Source: JBKBKN01 sp046294625 (GTDB lineage Bacteria; Bacteroidota; Bacteroidia; M30B66). From it: DNA of 57,348 nucleotides. Under the pieces are notes generated by a model. The model was not told the DNA's origin. It did not search any database and worked only from the letters and a program-made list of their open reading frames with translations. The position numbers were made by a program, and so were the translations under genes. The DNA is taken from contig JBKBKN010000021.1 of the NCBI GenBank assembly GCA_046294625.1, forward strand, positions 1-57,348, read 5' to 3'. This document shows positions 34,401 through 41,115 of this stretch, in pieces; the first letter of the stretch is position 1; each line of letters starts with the position of its first letter.

Positions 34401-35469
34401 CGGGATTAGTTAACGTTGGCGGTTCGAAATTCCACTCAGCAATCACATTGCTACCAGTAACTTCGCCTGTAAGACTTATATCAATAGGAGATGAAATTCC
34501 ACCTCCGGTGATGGTTAAAGTACCATTATAGATAAATGGAGAGAGACCTGGAGCTAATCTTACAAAAATGTTTCTCGGATTAGGCGAAAATGTACCTGCT
34601 GAAACTGGTACATTGACGTTTGTTGAAAAAGTAGAATTGTCTAATGAAACCTGAAAATTAGTAGGTGCTGTAATGGTTGGATTTCCTGTTAAATTTGAAC
34701 CATCTATGGTGAAAGATGTAGATGTTGGCGATGAAGCAAAAACATAAGAAGGCGCTGTGATGGAAGATGCAGAAGCCACAATACTTGGAGCTGAACTAAC
34801 TGAACTGCTCACTGTAATATCATCGATTCTCAATTGGGGTCTTGCTCCGGTTCCACTCACGTAATAATAGAACCATCTTAAATAGACTTCAGATTCGTTT
34901 TCCACCGCTGTAGGGAGGGTAGTAGGACCAAAATTTTGAGAATGCCCAGCTGTGGCATTTGATTCATATTCTATTGGACCTGGCACATCCGTCCATGTAC
35001 CAGATGCGCCAATGCGATATTGAAGCCTTATTCTATATACTCGCGGATTAGCAACAACAGTACCCCCTGTCCAAGACACTTGCACATTTTGTCTTCCTGA
35101 TAAATTTAAACCCAATACCGCCATTCCAAGATTTCCGGAAGTACCAGTATTTATAAAAGAAAATCCATTTGCTCCTAAACCATTTATACGAGACCCAGTA
35201 GTTAAATTATATGCCAAAGTATAGTCAGCATTAGCTGTAGCTAATAAAGTGGGATCTTGAGTACCAGTTCTCCAAAATCTCATGTTGGCGGGGAAAGTGT
35301 TTGCAGGCTCAGTGTCATTCCAAGATGCAAATGTGTAGTTGGTAGGCCATCCGTTGTATAACGGAGGATTGGTCTGCGAAGCACCTTCATTGACCATGAA
35401 AAGTGCCATCAAAAAAGCCAGAGTCATTGACCAGAACTTTTTCAATTTTCGAAAGTAAATAGTGTTCAT
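28417..35469 (-). CDS. Giant lamin-tail domain surface protein with T9SS type A sorting domain
   Basis: About 2350 residues, interrupted by 99 unknown bases (residues about 1715-1748) with the frame kept. Order: signal peptide (about 1-32); a beta-sandwich with FRIDDITV-like closing strand (to about 225); and four copies of an 80-residue module (around residues 270, 590, 1030 and 1140) marked by ITAPTNFQVSLDNS-type strands and VRL-x-GL turns. A lamin-tail domain follows (about 1207-1370: ISEIHYNPDDS, YEFIEFRN, GETIALRT). Next is a repetitive beta-helix-like stretch (about 1400-1700), a YWSSPV segment and a PKD-like domain near 2200. The type A sorting signal (FPNPAKETANVLI to VKKLVVAK) ends the protein. 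Lamin-tail modules occur in secreted nucleases and adhesins; no nuclease domain is seen, so an adhesive role is likely. Confidence 0.88.
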   Translation of the reverse strand: MNTIYFRKLKKFWSMTLAFLMALFMVNEGASQTNPPLYNGWPTNYTFASWNDTEPANTFPANMRFWRTGTQDPTLLATANADYTLAYNLTTGSRINGLGANGFSFINTGTSGNLGMAVLGLNLSGRQNVQVSWTGGTVVANPRVYRIRLQYRIGASGTWTDVPGPIEYESNATAGHSQNFGPTTLPTAVENESEVYLRWFYYYVSGTGARPQLRIDDITVSSSVSSAPSIVASASSITAPSYVFASSPTSTSFTIDGSNLTGNPTITAPTNFQVSLDNSTFSTNVNVPVSAGTFSPNPRNIFVRLAPGLSPFIYNGTLTITGGGISSPIDISLTGEVTGSNVIAEWNFEPPTLTNPASPEPSIGTGTAAFTGATYLAAGGVDPTTGFCSWTNSGSAWAFSPVTPADARFDFFTSTSNFSNIVLTFDMRFSNAAPRTVQVQYTTNGGTTWNNFSPTELNIYRFCNTRGGIDGTKFDVSNPLGSAAGDARLRLSLNLSAITAVNNNPQFGVRFLPATYQSTGDFRQANNVSNISTGGALRLDNILFSGTCSTPVVLANLTNLSNFSYLEGFGPSAAQSFVVQGNCLSGNVTVTAPTNFEVSTNVSSGYGSSINLTAVSGVLNPTTLYVRLISGLSASTTPYTGNISITSPSATTFNIALTGIVNSLPGAGNIVVVRADAAGSNNTTGTFLELEPSTASQTNPQNIFFIDGVGSASPTRFSGSATSTMYLSNSNDRSELYVTGAASNNPTGNTNTVLQRRVVRLNASSTLSSATTYTSASGQQPRSATSLNNTNMIIGDQNGTYTNSATSPSLSVNIRSVKAFGGIVYGLRASATEPAVNTVSTPTPNTVTGLPGIPNLNTAQDFVLISSGFNGATFDVLYILRSTSATAGNIDKYSLVSGTWIANGTYSTGIGGFGLTGTKFLVGAELYVTSGTGSTAANIVRRLEDANGYNQPINITSTVDLYTTAAGTTLKGVAFAPVATNAPVVNVTSTFIDNFNYTALPGPGGPSASQSFNVTGANLTDDVTITAPADFEVSLDNVNFFNSLTLTRSGTTLAGQPVTVRVRLKTGLTANTYLQALTLSTAGGINKFVNVRGVVIDPVPTVTVNASLINFTTFRNLASAAQTYTVSGQFLDGNISIASPAGYEHRVVGNPTFTTAPLTLVQTGGNVALTTIEIRLASGAIAVRNGNINITSLNSNNPTVAITGEVMPRVQISEIHYNPDDSQGFTDDNYEFIEFRNFENITVDISGYNVLGIEYTLPGTAGSVTIPANERIVLARNPASYSAVVPAARLFGWTGTGALSNSGETIALRTTQNNTVNSVTYGVAFPWANGANGNGPSLELVNQSTIDNNGNPYNWCAIGPNNGTPGASNTCGVTYYSTAPGVITDAIWALDPSTPALPTFPGFSSFSDVVVRHIVELNPTNTQTVRNLIINSTGRLWRNVSINSTDTTESSNEIRYINVHGSDVIVNGVLGNPNVNIIDLLGINLNGGTKTISGTGTINIGRIRKNSDNNTTVLNINANVRLGFNGTVMYNNHSGTASRFEVTLQAGRTLRTLHPAGGLSIDGTVGTAAGQRGGSYTINGTAIVGRFWHRENRGFNIDPTPNPGGVQTTIGSTGRLNVKDIFMQTSRVNSTNITTPFTINAGGRLTITDDGTLTLWSGDFNTNGGLFVNEGGAILHGNETPGTIPLSDPDRVTPNIIGTATIRRTGSPTVNNNKXXXXXXXXXXXXXXXXXXXXXXXXXXXXXXXXXXNYWSSPVENVTLNTVVNAAFNPANSINNLYIYNPTLPAGSSSQQLLEGWVNVPPSTVMQAARGYITTGVNTVSFTGALHNNNYNFPLQGGSFIRMNLVGNPYPSAISAAEFLNVNGPSGNNRIENTVWFWTDDGSTGGDYAADDYVAFNGLVSVNGVASKRLQFDASGRNINVAQGFVVSATASGVGQNLVFNNTMRRPASGTPFFSTDEVSRFHFTLRNQNNLESEIAVCFREDLTDHFDAHFDSRKMFGNSNIALYTMVNGEPMMIDGYGEHNAHRVIDLGVTAKLAGQHTIEINRIENMDPSVLVFIENIATGEFHNLRNGAFTFNSTGNMTGVHFRLHFREPVTVNAVQESCEQTGGKIEINTPYSGWAYSVRNNEGMVIAMDNNPTAQSIINHVDAGDYTVVLTYTDGYSFEKYVTIEPVVPVNATVEFSATQVSLGAAIIEVMVNSDNATFMSVNMGDGTIYNGMNLVSHAYDQIGTYNVIITVNNEFCTSTYSAVVNVTAPVTTGINNLESNQIAVFPNPAKETANVLINLQSNEGNLTMNITDVNGKVVISRQISSQAGLFNEVIDIRNLDSGVYQISVQGAKFNAVKKLVVAK
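30227..30325. other. Assembly gap of 99 N inside the giant surface protein gene
   Basis: The reading frame is the same on both sides and 99 is divisible by three, so the gap size may be close to real. It falls between the beta-helix-like repeats and the YWSSPV segment, a repetitive area likely to break assemblies. Confidence 0.98.
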
Positions 35470-35809
35470 AAAAATTTGGTTGTTAATTTGTTGTTTATAA
35501 AAGTTAAAGTTTTTATAGCATCATTACTGTATTAGTTTTCAACATATTTATCAGCGTTACAAAGTTGCATCGGCAATGTAACCTGAGTTTTTTCGAAACA
35601 TTAAGCCTATGTTAATTTATTGTTAAACAGATTATGAAAAGGGCGGGAGAAAACATGCCAAAAACTACCTGCGTGTTGCCATAAAACTCATTCCCAAAAT
35701 TGTAATACACTTGAACTAACGATTTCCATAGTCAAGTGTTGATAATTTGGCAAAGAATAATCCACAGAATCTACAGCTTCAGTATATATTTGTCAAAAAA
35801 CAAAAGCTT
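35470..35809. other. Intergenic region upstream of the giant surface protein gene
   Basis: This 340-base AT-rich region separates the divergent starts at 35469 and 35810. It contains the rightward promoter box at 35785. I see no good leftward TAnnTTTG box, hairpin or RNA gene for the surface protein, whose promoter is therefore not located. Confidence 0.5.
35785..35792 (+). promoter_or_regulatory. Bacteroidota -7 box (TATATTTG) before the small ORF at 35810
   Basis: TATATTTG matches TAnnTTTG exactly and ends 17 bases before the ATG at 35810. It lies inside the longer TTG-initiated reading, which supports the shorter start. Confidence 0.5.
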
Positions 35810-36058
35810 ATGTTACTTACTCCAGACCAACTGAAACAGTTAAATAAAATCAATGATGTTTTTGCGCGTATTGAACAATTAGCTACAAGTGAAAATCTTA
35901 GCGTGGACGAACTTGGAGAAGATTACATGACTTTCGGATTAGCTACTGATCAAAGCACAAGAGTGCAAATGAGTAAGTTGGCAGAAGAAAGAGCGCAAGT
36001 GCTTGCTTTGCAAAAAGCTTTTTCAAAACAAAACTCAGGACTGAAGCAAACCAAATAA
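35810..36058 (+). CDS. Small coiled-coil protein of unknown function
   Basis: The 82-residue product (MLLTPDQLKQLNKINDVFARIEQL...) is acidic at the centre and helical throughout, with heptad-like spacing of hydrophobic residues near the end (SKLAEERAQVLALQKAF). No family is recognised. A TTG start at 35747 adds 21 residues but would lie upstream of the promoter-like box at 35785, so the ATG is preferred. It is convergent with msrA, whose stop lies 12 bases away. It has no signal peptide and is probably cytoplasmic. Confidence 0.6.
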   Translation: MLLTPDQLKQLNKINDVFARIEQLATSENLSVDELGEDYMTFGLATDQSTRVQMSKLAEERAQVLALQKAFSKQNSGLKQTK

Positions 36059-36070
36059 TTAAGACCTTTT

Positions 36071-36730
36071 TTAAGGTTTTAGACGATCAGCAAAAACTTT
36101 GCGGAACTTCTCTAATTTAGGCTTAATAACAAAAGAGCAATATCCTTGCTCCGGATTATTGGCAAAATAATTTTGGTGATAGGCTTCGGCTTTGTAGTAA
36201 TTGTTAACTGCAACTATTTCTGTGACAATTGGTGCATCAAAAACACCTGACTCATTGAGTCGATTCTTATACATAATTGCTTTTTGTTTTTGCTCTTCGT
36301 TGTGATAGTAAACGCCTGAACGATATTGAGTTCCTACATCAGCACCTTGTCTGTTTAAAGTAGTTGGGTCGTGCGTCATCCAAAATACCTCAAGTATTTC
36401 ATCCACGCTAATTTCATCAGGATTGAACACTATTCGGGCTACTTCGGCATGGCCGGTTGTTCCTGTGCAAACTTCTTTGTAAGATGGATTTTTAACATGT
36501 CCATTGCTATAGCCTGACTCTACATGCAACACACCCTTGAGTTCTGTAAATACCGCTTCGACGCACCAAAAGCATCCTGCACCTAAGGTAATCGTGTCTG
36601 TTTTTGTTTCACTCATATTATTTTCGTTGATTAAAGTAGTTTGATGATGAGTTGAAGTGTCAGATGTGCATGATGTAAATATGCTTACATGCAAAACTAC
36701 GGCGAGAGATATCGAAAGATTTAACAACAT
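36071..36730 (-). CDS. msrA: Peptide-methionine (S)-S-oxide reductase MsrA, probably a lipoprotein
   Basis: The enzyme repairs methionine-S-sulfoxide in proteins. The catalytic motif GAGCFWCVEAVF (first Cys is the nucleophile) lies near residues 50-60 of this reading, followed by ESGYSNGHVKNPSYKEVCTGTTGHAE and GTQYRSGVYYH. The chosen ATG gives a hydrophobic leader ending IFTSC, which resembles a lipoprotein signal and would place the enzyme in the periplasm or on the outer membrane. A shorter start at 36616 (MSETKTD) gives a cytoplasmic enzyme of usual length. A longer start at 36760 is unlikely. The leader is consistent with a lipoprotein but the lipobox is not canonical. Confidence 0.9.
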   Translation of the reverse strand: MLLNLSISLAVVLHVSIFTSCTSDTSTHHQTTLINENNMSETKTDTITLGAGCFWCVEAVFTELKGVLHVESGYSNGHVKNPSYKEVCTGTTGHAEVARIVFNPDEISVDEILEVFWMTHDPTTLNRQGADVGTQYRSGVYYHNEEQKQKAIMYKNRLNESGVFDAPIVTEIVAVNNYYKAEAYHQNYFANNPEQGYCSFVIKPKLEKFRKVFADRLKP

Positions 36731-36788
36731 GAAATAAGCATAAATATTAAAGTATACCAACCGCTACAAATAAATTTTGCGATTCCAT

Positions 36789-36804
36789 CCCGATAGTTAT
36801 CGGG
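36789..36804. repeat. Palindrome CCCGATAGTTATCGGG between SRPBCC and msrA genes
   Basis: CCCGAT and ATCGGG flank a 4-base AGTT centre. It lies 38 bases after the stop at 36842 and 59 bases before the msrA start. Neither side is T-rich enough for a normal terminator. Sequences of the type CCCGATAnnTATCGGG are, from memory, dispersed palindromes in some Bacteroidota genomes; only one copy was noticed here. Confidence 0.6.
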
Positions 36805-36841
36805 GTCAAAAACAAAATTACTTGTGGATGAAAACATAACA

Positions 36842-37426
36842 TCAATACTCCACAAATGTTTCTTCGTCTTTTCGCGTCAACTCTCCTTCTTTGCTCTCTC
36901 GTTCGTCAAGATTCTTTTTTAGCAGACCCATTGCGCCGCCCATCTCTTTGTCAAGTGCGTGCTGAAGAAAAAAGCCGAACAATCTACCAAGCGGATAAGA
37001 AAGGTGTCCTTCCGATTTTAACACCACTGCGCTACCGCTTCCTAATGGTTCAACTTGTATCGTGTATGTTGAGCGCAAGGCTACCGGCGAAGCGTAAAAC
37101 ACTTCCAGCTGCAGCGCTCCTTCCGCTGAGTCTAATGCTGTAATAATTGCGCTTCCTGTGCCCTTGGTTTCACTTCTCCAATCCCAGCGATGGTTAACAG
37201 TTCCTGGAGTGCCTTCAAAACTATTTTCAGTAGGAAATTCTCCATCATAAACCCATGGTGCCCATTGCTGCCAGTTATTTAAATCATGAATATAATCTGA
37301 AACCAATTGGGAATCATAGAGGGTTTCTATCCTTTTCGAAAACTGATACTTTGAAGGCAATAGATAGGTAACCGCTGCAATAGTGAGCGTAAAAAGCAGA
37401 AATATGGTTATAAACTTCCGAAACAT
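36842..37426 (-). CDS. SRPBCC-fold (polyketide cyclase-like) protein with membrane anchor
   Basis: The 194-residue protein starts with a hydrophobic segment (residues 5-24, FITIFLLFTLTIAAVTYLL). A START/SRPBCC fold follows, with the WQQWAPWVYDG motif after helix 1, VNHRWDWRSETKGTGSAIIT, and a long C-terminal helix (GRLFGFFLQHALDKEMGGAMGLLKKNLDE). This fold makes a hydrophobic pocket; the ligand is unknown. The single membrane segment points to the inner membrane with the domain in the periplasm. It follows purS by 48 bases and may be in the same leftward transcript. Confidence 0.8.
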   Translation of the reverse strand: MFRKFITIFLLFTLTIAAVTYLLPSKYQFSKRIETLYDSQLVSDYIHDLNNWQQWAPWVYDGEFPTENSFEGTPGTVNHRWDWRSETKGTGSAIITALDSAEGALQLEVFYASPVALRSTYTIQVEPLGSGSAVVLKSEGHLSYPLGRLFGFFLQHALDKEMGGAMGLLKKNLDERESKEGELTRKDEETFVEY

Positions 37427-37474
37427 AGGTCATTAAAATGAGACCAATTATAGTGAAGCGATAAGCACAGAAAT

Positions 37475-37744
37475 TTAAGCCGAAACTACGGGCTGCAACT
37501 CTGCAATTTCAAAACTGTAATACTCCATGATAGGATTAGCCAATAACTTTTTACAAGCTTCTTCCACCATTTCGATCGCTGCTTCTTTGGACTCCGCATT
37601 CACTTCAAGCTGAATGTGCTTGCCTATTCTTACGTTTCCAATTTGTGGTAAGCCGATATTTTTCATGCTGCTACTTACCGCTTTGCCTTGTGGATCTAAC
37701 AAAGCCTTGTGCGGCATTACGTCTATTTCTGCGATAAAGGTCAT
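37475..37744 (-). CDS. purS: Phosphoribosylformylglycinamidine synthase subunit PurS
   Basis: The 89-residue protein starts MTFIAEIDVMPHKALLDPQGKAV, the PurS signature, and continues NIGLPQIGNVRIGKHIQLEV and a helix with EEACKKLLANPIMEYYSFEI. PurS bridges PurL and PurQ in the fourth step of purine synthesis. A reading to 37813 adds 23 residues that belong to the pssA region and is rejected. Its ATG overlaps the pssA stop in ATGA, so the two are translationally coupled although their pathways differ. purL and purQ are not in the window. Confidence 0.94.
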   Translation of the reverse strand: MTFIAEIDVMPHKALLDPQGKAVSSSMKNIGLPQIGNVRIGKHIQLEVNAESKEAAIEMVEEACKKLLANPIMEYYSFEIAELQPVVSA

Positions 37745-38460
37745 TTCGTAACTAGGTTTTGAATGATGGACAAAAGTATGAATATTAGAATTACGATGCT
37801 CAAGCCCGCCCATTTGAAAATGAGCAAACTAATGAGCGAAATTGTTAAAAAAATGATTTGAATTGAGTAATCCTTCCAGCTTCCACCTTTCAACTTCAGA
37901 GAAAACATTGGCAACTCGGAAACAAGCAGAAAAGCCATCACCATGGTGATAGAGAGAATTGCATAGAAATTATGAATGAAGTTAAAATATTCTCCAGATA
38001 GGGCACAAGAAAGGCCAACAAAAAAAATACCATTTGCCGGGGTAGGTAGTCCAATGAAAGATGTGGTTTGCCGGTTGTCGTTGTTGAATTTTGCAAGTCG
38101 CACAGCCGACATTAAGGGAATCAACATGGCCAAATAGATCATTGCATCAAATGGTAAAGTAACGGTAGATTGCGTGTTTTCCAGCATGTCCATGGCCATG
38201 AAACCTGGAAGCACACCAAAAGTGACAACATCGGCCAATGAATCTAAATCCTTTCCAATAGGCGACTCAACCTTAAGTGCTCGAGCTAAACTCCCATCGA
38301 AAAAATCTAAAACAGCAGCAATAAGAATATATATGCATGCATCCTGATGACCAAAACGCAAACAGGCAACAATACCCAGACAACCAGAAAGTAAATTGCC
38401 TAATGTGAGCAGGTTAGGTAGGTTTTGTTTGATTTTCAATTCCCTTAGACGAATTATCAT
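37741..38460 (-). CDS. pssA: CDP-diacylglycerol-serine O-phosphatidyltransferase
   Basis: The 239-residue inner membrane enzyme makes phosphatidylserine, the precursor of phosphatidylethanolamine. The CDP-alcohol phosphotransferase motif D-G-x2-A-R-x8-G-x3-D-x3-D is complete (DGSLARALKVESPIG, then KDLDSLAD). About seven hydrophobic segments are present. The ATG at 38460 lies 47 bases inside the upstream acyltransferase gene; a TTG at 38439 (KIKQNLPN) would shorten the overlap. It is followed by purS through an ATGA overlap. Confidence 0.93.
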   Translation of the reverse strand: MIIRLRELKIKQNLPNLLTLGNLLSGCLGIVACLRFGHQDACIYILIAAVLDFFDGSLARALKVESPIGKDLDSLADVVTFGVLPGFMAMDMLENTQSTVTLPFDAMIYLAMLIPLMSAVRLAKFNNDNRQTTSFIGLPTPANGIFFVGLSCALSGEYFNFIHNFYAILSITMVMAFLLVSELPMFSLKLKGGSWKDYSIQIIFLTISLISLLIFKWAGLSIVILIFILLSIIQNLVTK

Positions 38461-39622
38461 TGTTTAAAATTGCAGGCGTATATTCTCTGGTGGGTTGATA
38501 ATTGCTTTTTTGTCTGATAAAACGCTTTTCATAAAACTCATAGCTAAACATCGCCAAAATGAATGCAATGATAAGCGAAAGAAAAGGAAGAATAACATAG
38601 GTCGTGACTCCTTGCGAAAAGCCCATAAATTCCGTGATTTTCACCCCAATCAAAATGGCAAGGGCATGATAGGCATAAAGACCATACACCATCCGACCAG
38701 GTGCGTCAAAAATTTTCAGTTTGGATAGTTTGAATACAGATTTGGTTACAAAATTTTGCTCGAAGATAAAAAATGCTAATGCAAGCCCATAGGCAATACG
38801 GCGGATGATGAAAATGACTTCGTCAGGCAGACCAAAATGATTGCTCCAAAAGGAATTGTACAAGAAAAAAGATACGAAAAATAAGATGTAAACTGTGCCT
38901 ATCGTGCGCGGTGTAACTGACTTTAGCTTCTGATAAAAATTGTACTTGTAAAACGAAAAATAAGCCAAGTAGGATCCTATGGCTATGTCACATAAAATAT
39001 TTAACGAGGAGTATCTAAAATTTTCTTTGCCCGACATAAAAAAGGCAGAAGCAATGAAGCCAAGCATGGTGATTACAAACAATACTTTTTCATTTTTTCG
39101 AAAAATGCGTAACATAAATGGCCAGACTATGATAAACTGAACATAAACTGCTAAGCTCCACATATTACCAAGAACCGCCGAATAAGGTTCACGAAGATTG
39201 AAATCTGAAAAATTTGTCAAGAAAGTCAGATACAAGAGTGGATCCACACACTGTTGATTATCGTCTAACCAACCGAAATCAAATTTGGGTAATATCCATG
39301 CCCCGATTAGGAATATAAGCAGATAAACAGGGACTATGGTGAGCAGACGTCGAATATAAAATCGCGTGACATTCAGCTTTTTGTAGATAAATCGCTCTTC
39401 AAAAACTGCCCAGCTATTTAAAAACGCTGCCAGTATAAATGCAAGGCTCATCGCCGTTTCGGAAATACGCGAGAAGAAAACAGTGCTATCGTGATAGAAA
39501 TTGCTACCGCGAATGAGACCATCGCTGGTAAAAATAGCCGATGCAAGAAAAATGACTAAAAAAGCCAAAAATCGCATAGCATCTAAATTGTCAAACTGAG
39601 ACTTCTTTATTCTTCGCTTCAT
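38414..39622 (-). CDS. Membrane acyltransferase family 3 (OafA/YrhL-like)
   Basis: The 402-residue protein has about ten hydrophobic segments. It shows the family start FDNLDAMRFLAFLVIFLASAIF, where an Arg replaces the classical catalytic-region histidine pattern (usual LDGLRAIA-x(n)-H). An RFYIRRLLTIVPVYLLI segment resembles the conserved RFxxRRxxRI/LP motif. Acyltransferase-3 proteins add acetyl or other acyl groups to surface polysaccharides or lipids. The target is not known. Its 3' end overlaps pssA, an unusually long overlap that suggests coupling. It is divergent from the PorV/PorQ-family gene. Confidence 0.85.
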   Translation of the reverse strand: MKRRIKKSQFDNLDAMRFLAFLVIFLASAIFTSDGLIRGSNFYHDSTVFFSRISETAMSLAFILAAFLNSWAVFEERFIYKKLNVTRFYIRRLLTIVPVYLLIFLIGAWILPKFDFGWLDDNQQCVDPLLYLTFLTNFSDFNLREPYSAVLGNMWSLAVYVQFIIVWPFMLRIFRKNEKVLFVITMLGFIASAFFMSGKENFRYSSLNILCDIAIGSYLAYFSFYKYNFYQKLKSVTPRTIGTVYILFFVSFFLYNSFWSNHFGLPDEVIFIIRRIAYGLALAFFIFEQNFVTKSVFKLSKLKIFDAPGRMVYGLYAYHALAILIGVKITEFMGFSQGVTTYVILPFLSLIIAFILAMFSYEFYEKRFIRQKSNYQPTREYTPAILNNDNSSKGIENQTKPT

Positions 39623-39997
39623 TGTTGGTTTAGGTTAGGATTGGATGATGCAAGAAACATAAAATCTCAACCACAGAAAAGCTTCCCACATATCACAAAT
39701 TCATTTCGATTAAACCTTAATGTAAAGCACAGAATCAGAAAACGTGAAAGGTACTTTACTATTTATGCTAATTTTAATTGGCAAAAAAAAGAAATAATCA
39801 GCACGTTTTAAAATTCGGTGGTTGCTTAAAATTCAGATAAGGGATGATAATCAGCTTCAACATTATTCTCAACACTTGTTGTTGAATAATTTTCAAATCT
39901 TAAAATCTTCTGATGTAATAATTTAAGCAAATTTACATCGTTAATATTGCTAACATTTAAGGAAAATTATCGTTTATTTTTAGCATAAAACCACTTC
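39623..39997. other. Divergent intergenic region between the acyltransferase gene and the PorV/PorQ-family gene
   Basis: This 375-base AT-rich region has no gene. A hairpin is visible: TCAACA (39869-39874) with TGTTGA (39880-39885), extended by ATTAT/ATAAT across a two-base bulge and followed by TTTTC. No perfect TAnnTTTG box was found for either gene. Confidence 0.5.
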
Positions 39998-41092
39998 ATG
40001 AAGCATTTTAACTTCTGCATTACATTTGCTGCGCTCACCCTTAGTTTCCATCTTACTGCTCAAATTGGGCCTAAATACTCCAACGACTTTTTAAACATCG
40101 GCACAGGTGCTCGCGCGCTCGGCATGTCAGGCGCATATACCGCACTGGTCGATGATGTTACGGGCGGCTACTGGAACCCTGCAGGACTCACAAAAATTGA
40201 TGGCGATATTCAAATCGGTTTAATGCATTCTGAATATTTTGCAGGTATTGCAAAATATGATTTTGGCGCCGTAGCCAAAAAAATTGACGATCGCAGTACG
40301 ATTGGATTTACGGCTATTCGCTTCGGGATCGACAATATCCCGGAAACCACCGATCTGATTGATGCCAATGGCAACATCAATTATGACCGAATTCGTTCAT
40401 TCAATGCAGTAGATTATGCTTTCTTACTTTCTTACGGAAGAAAAGCCAAAAACGAAGCACTCAGTTATGGAGCTAACGCCAAAGTGATTCACCGAACGAT
40501 TGGTCCTTTTGGACGCTCATGGGGCTTTGGCATAGATGTAGGGATGCAGTATGTAAAAAATGGGTGGATGCTTGGAATAATGGGGCGTGATATCACCACC
40601 ACCTTCAATGCATGGAGCTACACGCTGAGCGATCAGCTGATTGAAGTTTTTGAGAGAACAAACAATGAGATTCCCGAGAACTCCATCGAAATCACATCCC
40701 CTACCGTAATGATTGGCGGGGGGCGCACTTTCAACTTCAACGAACGGTTTGCATTGAGTGCGCTGGTCAATTTGGTGACCTCTACTGATGGGATGAGAAA
40801 TACGGTGATAAAGAGTAATATATTTAGTATTGACCCTGCTGTAGGACTTGAAGCATCCTACAAAAAGCTGGTTTATCTGAGGGGGGGAGTTGGCAACTTC
40901 CAGCAAGTTAGTTCTCAGTTTGACCCATCAGGACGCATAACCACCTATCAGCCCAACATTGGCCTTGGTCTGAGAATAGGTAGTGTAATGATCGACTATG
41001 CGCTAACAGATATTGGCGACCGAAGCATAGCCCCATATTCCAATGTATTCTCATTACGTTTCAATATCAACGCGAAGAAAAAGGAATCATAA
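39998..41092 (+). CDS. PorV/PorQ-family outer membrane protein
   Basis: The 364-residue protein has a signal peptide (1-21) and the family phrase FLNIGTGARALGMSGAYTALVDDVTGGYWNPAG. A beta-barrel ending RIGSVMIDYALTDIG and SLRFNINAKKK follows. The N-terminal phrase differs from true PorV, which begins with an AVPFLRI-type stretch, so I call it a family member rather than PorV itself. PorV carries T9SS cargo to the sortase. The adjacent sortase-like gene, 23 bases downstream, suggests this protein is its partner. No promoter box is obvious. Confidence 0.87.
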   Translation: MKHFNFCITFAALTLSFHLTAQIGPKYSNDFLNIGTGARALGMSGAYTALVDDVTGGYWNPAGLTKIDGDIQIGLMHSEYFAGIAKYDFGAVAKKIDDRSTIGFTAIRFGIDNIPETTDLIDANGNINYDRIRSFNAVDYAFLLSYGRKAKNEALSYGANAKVIHRTIGPFGRSWGFGIDVGMQYVKNGWMLGIMGRDITTTFNAWSYTLSDQLIEVFERTNNEIPENSIEITSPTVMIGGGRTFNFNERFALSALVNLVTSTDGMRNTVIKSNIFSIDPAVGLEASYKKLVYLRGGVGNFQQVSSQFDPSGRITTYQPNIGLGLRIGSVMIDYALTDIGDRSIAPYSNVFSLRFNINAKKKES

Positions 41093-41115
41093 AAAAATAA
41101 TTCAAAGGGAAAGGA

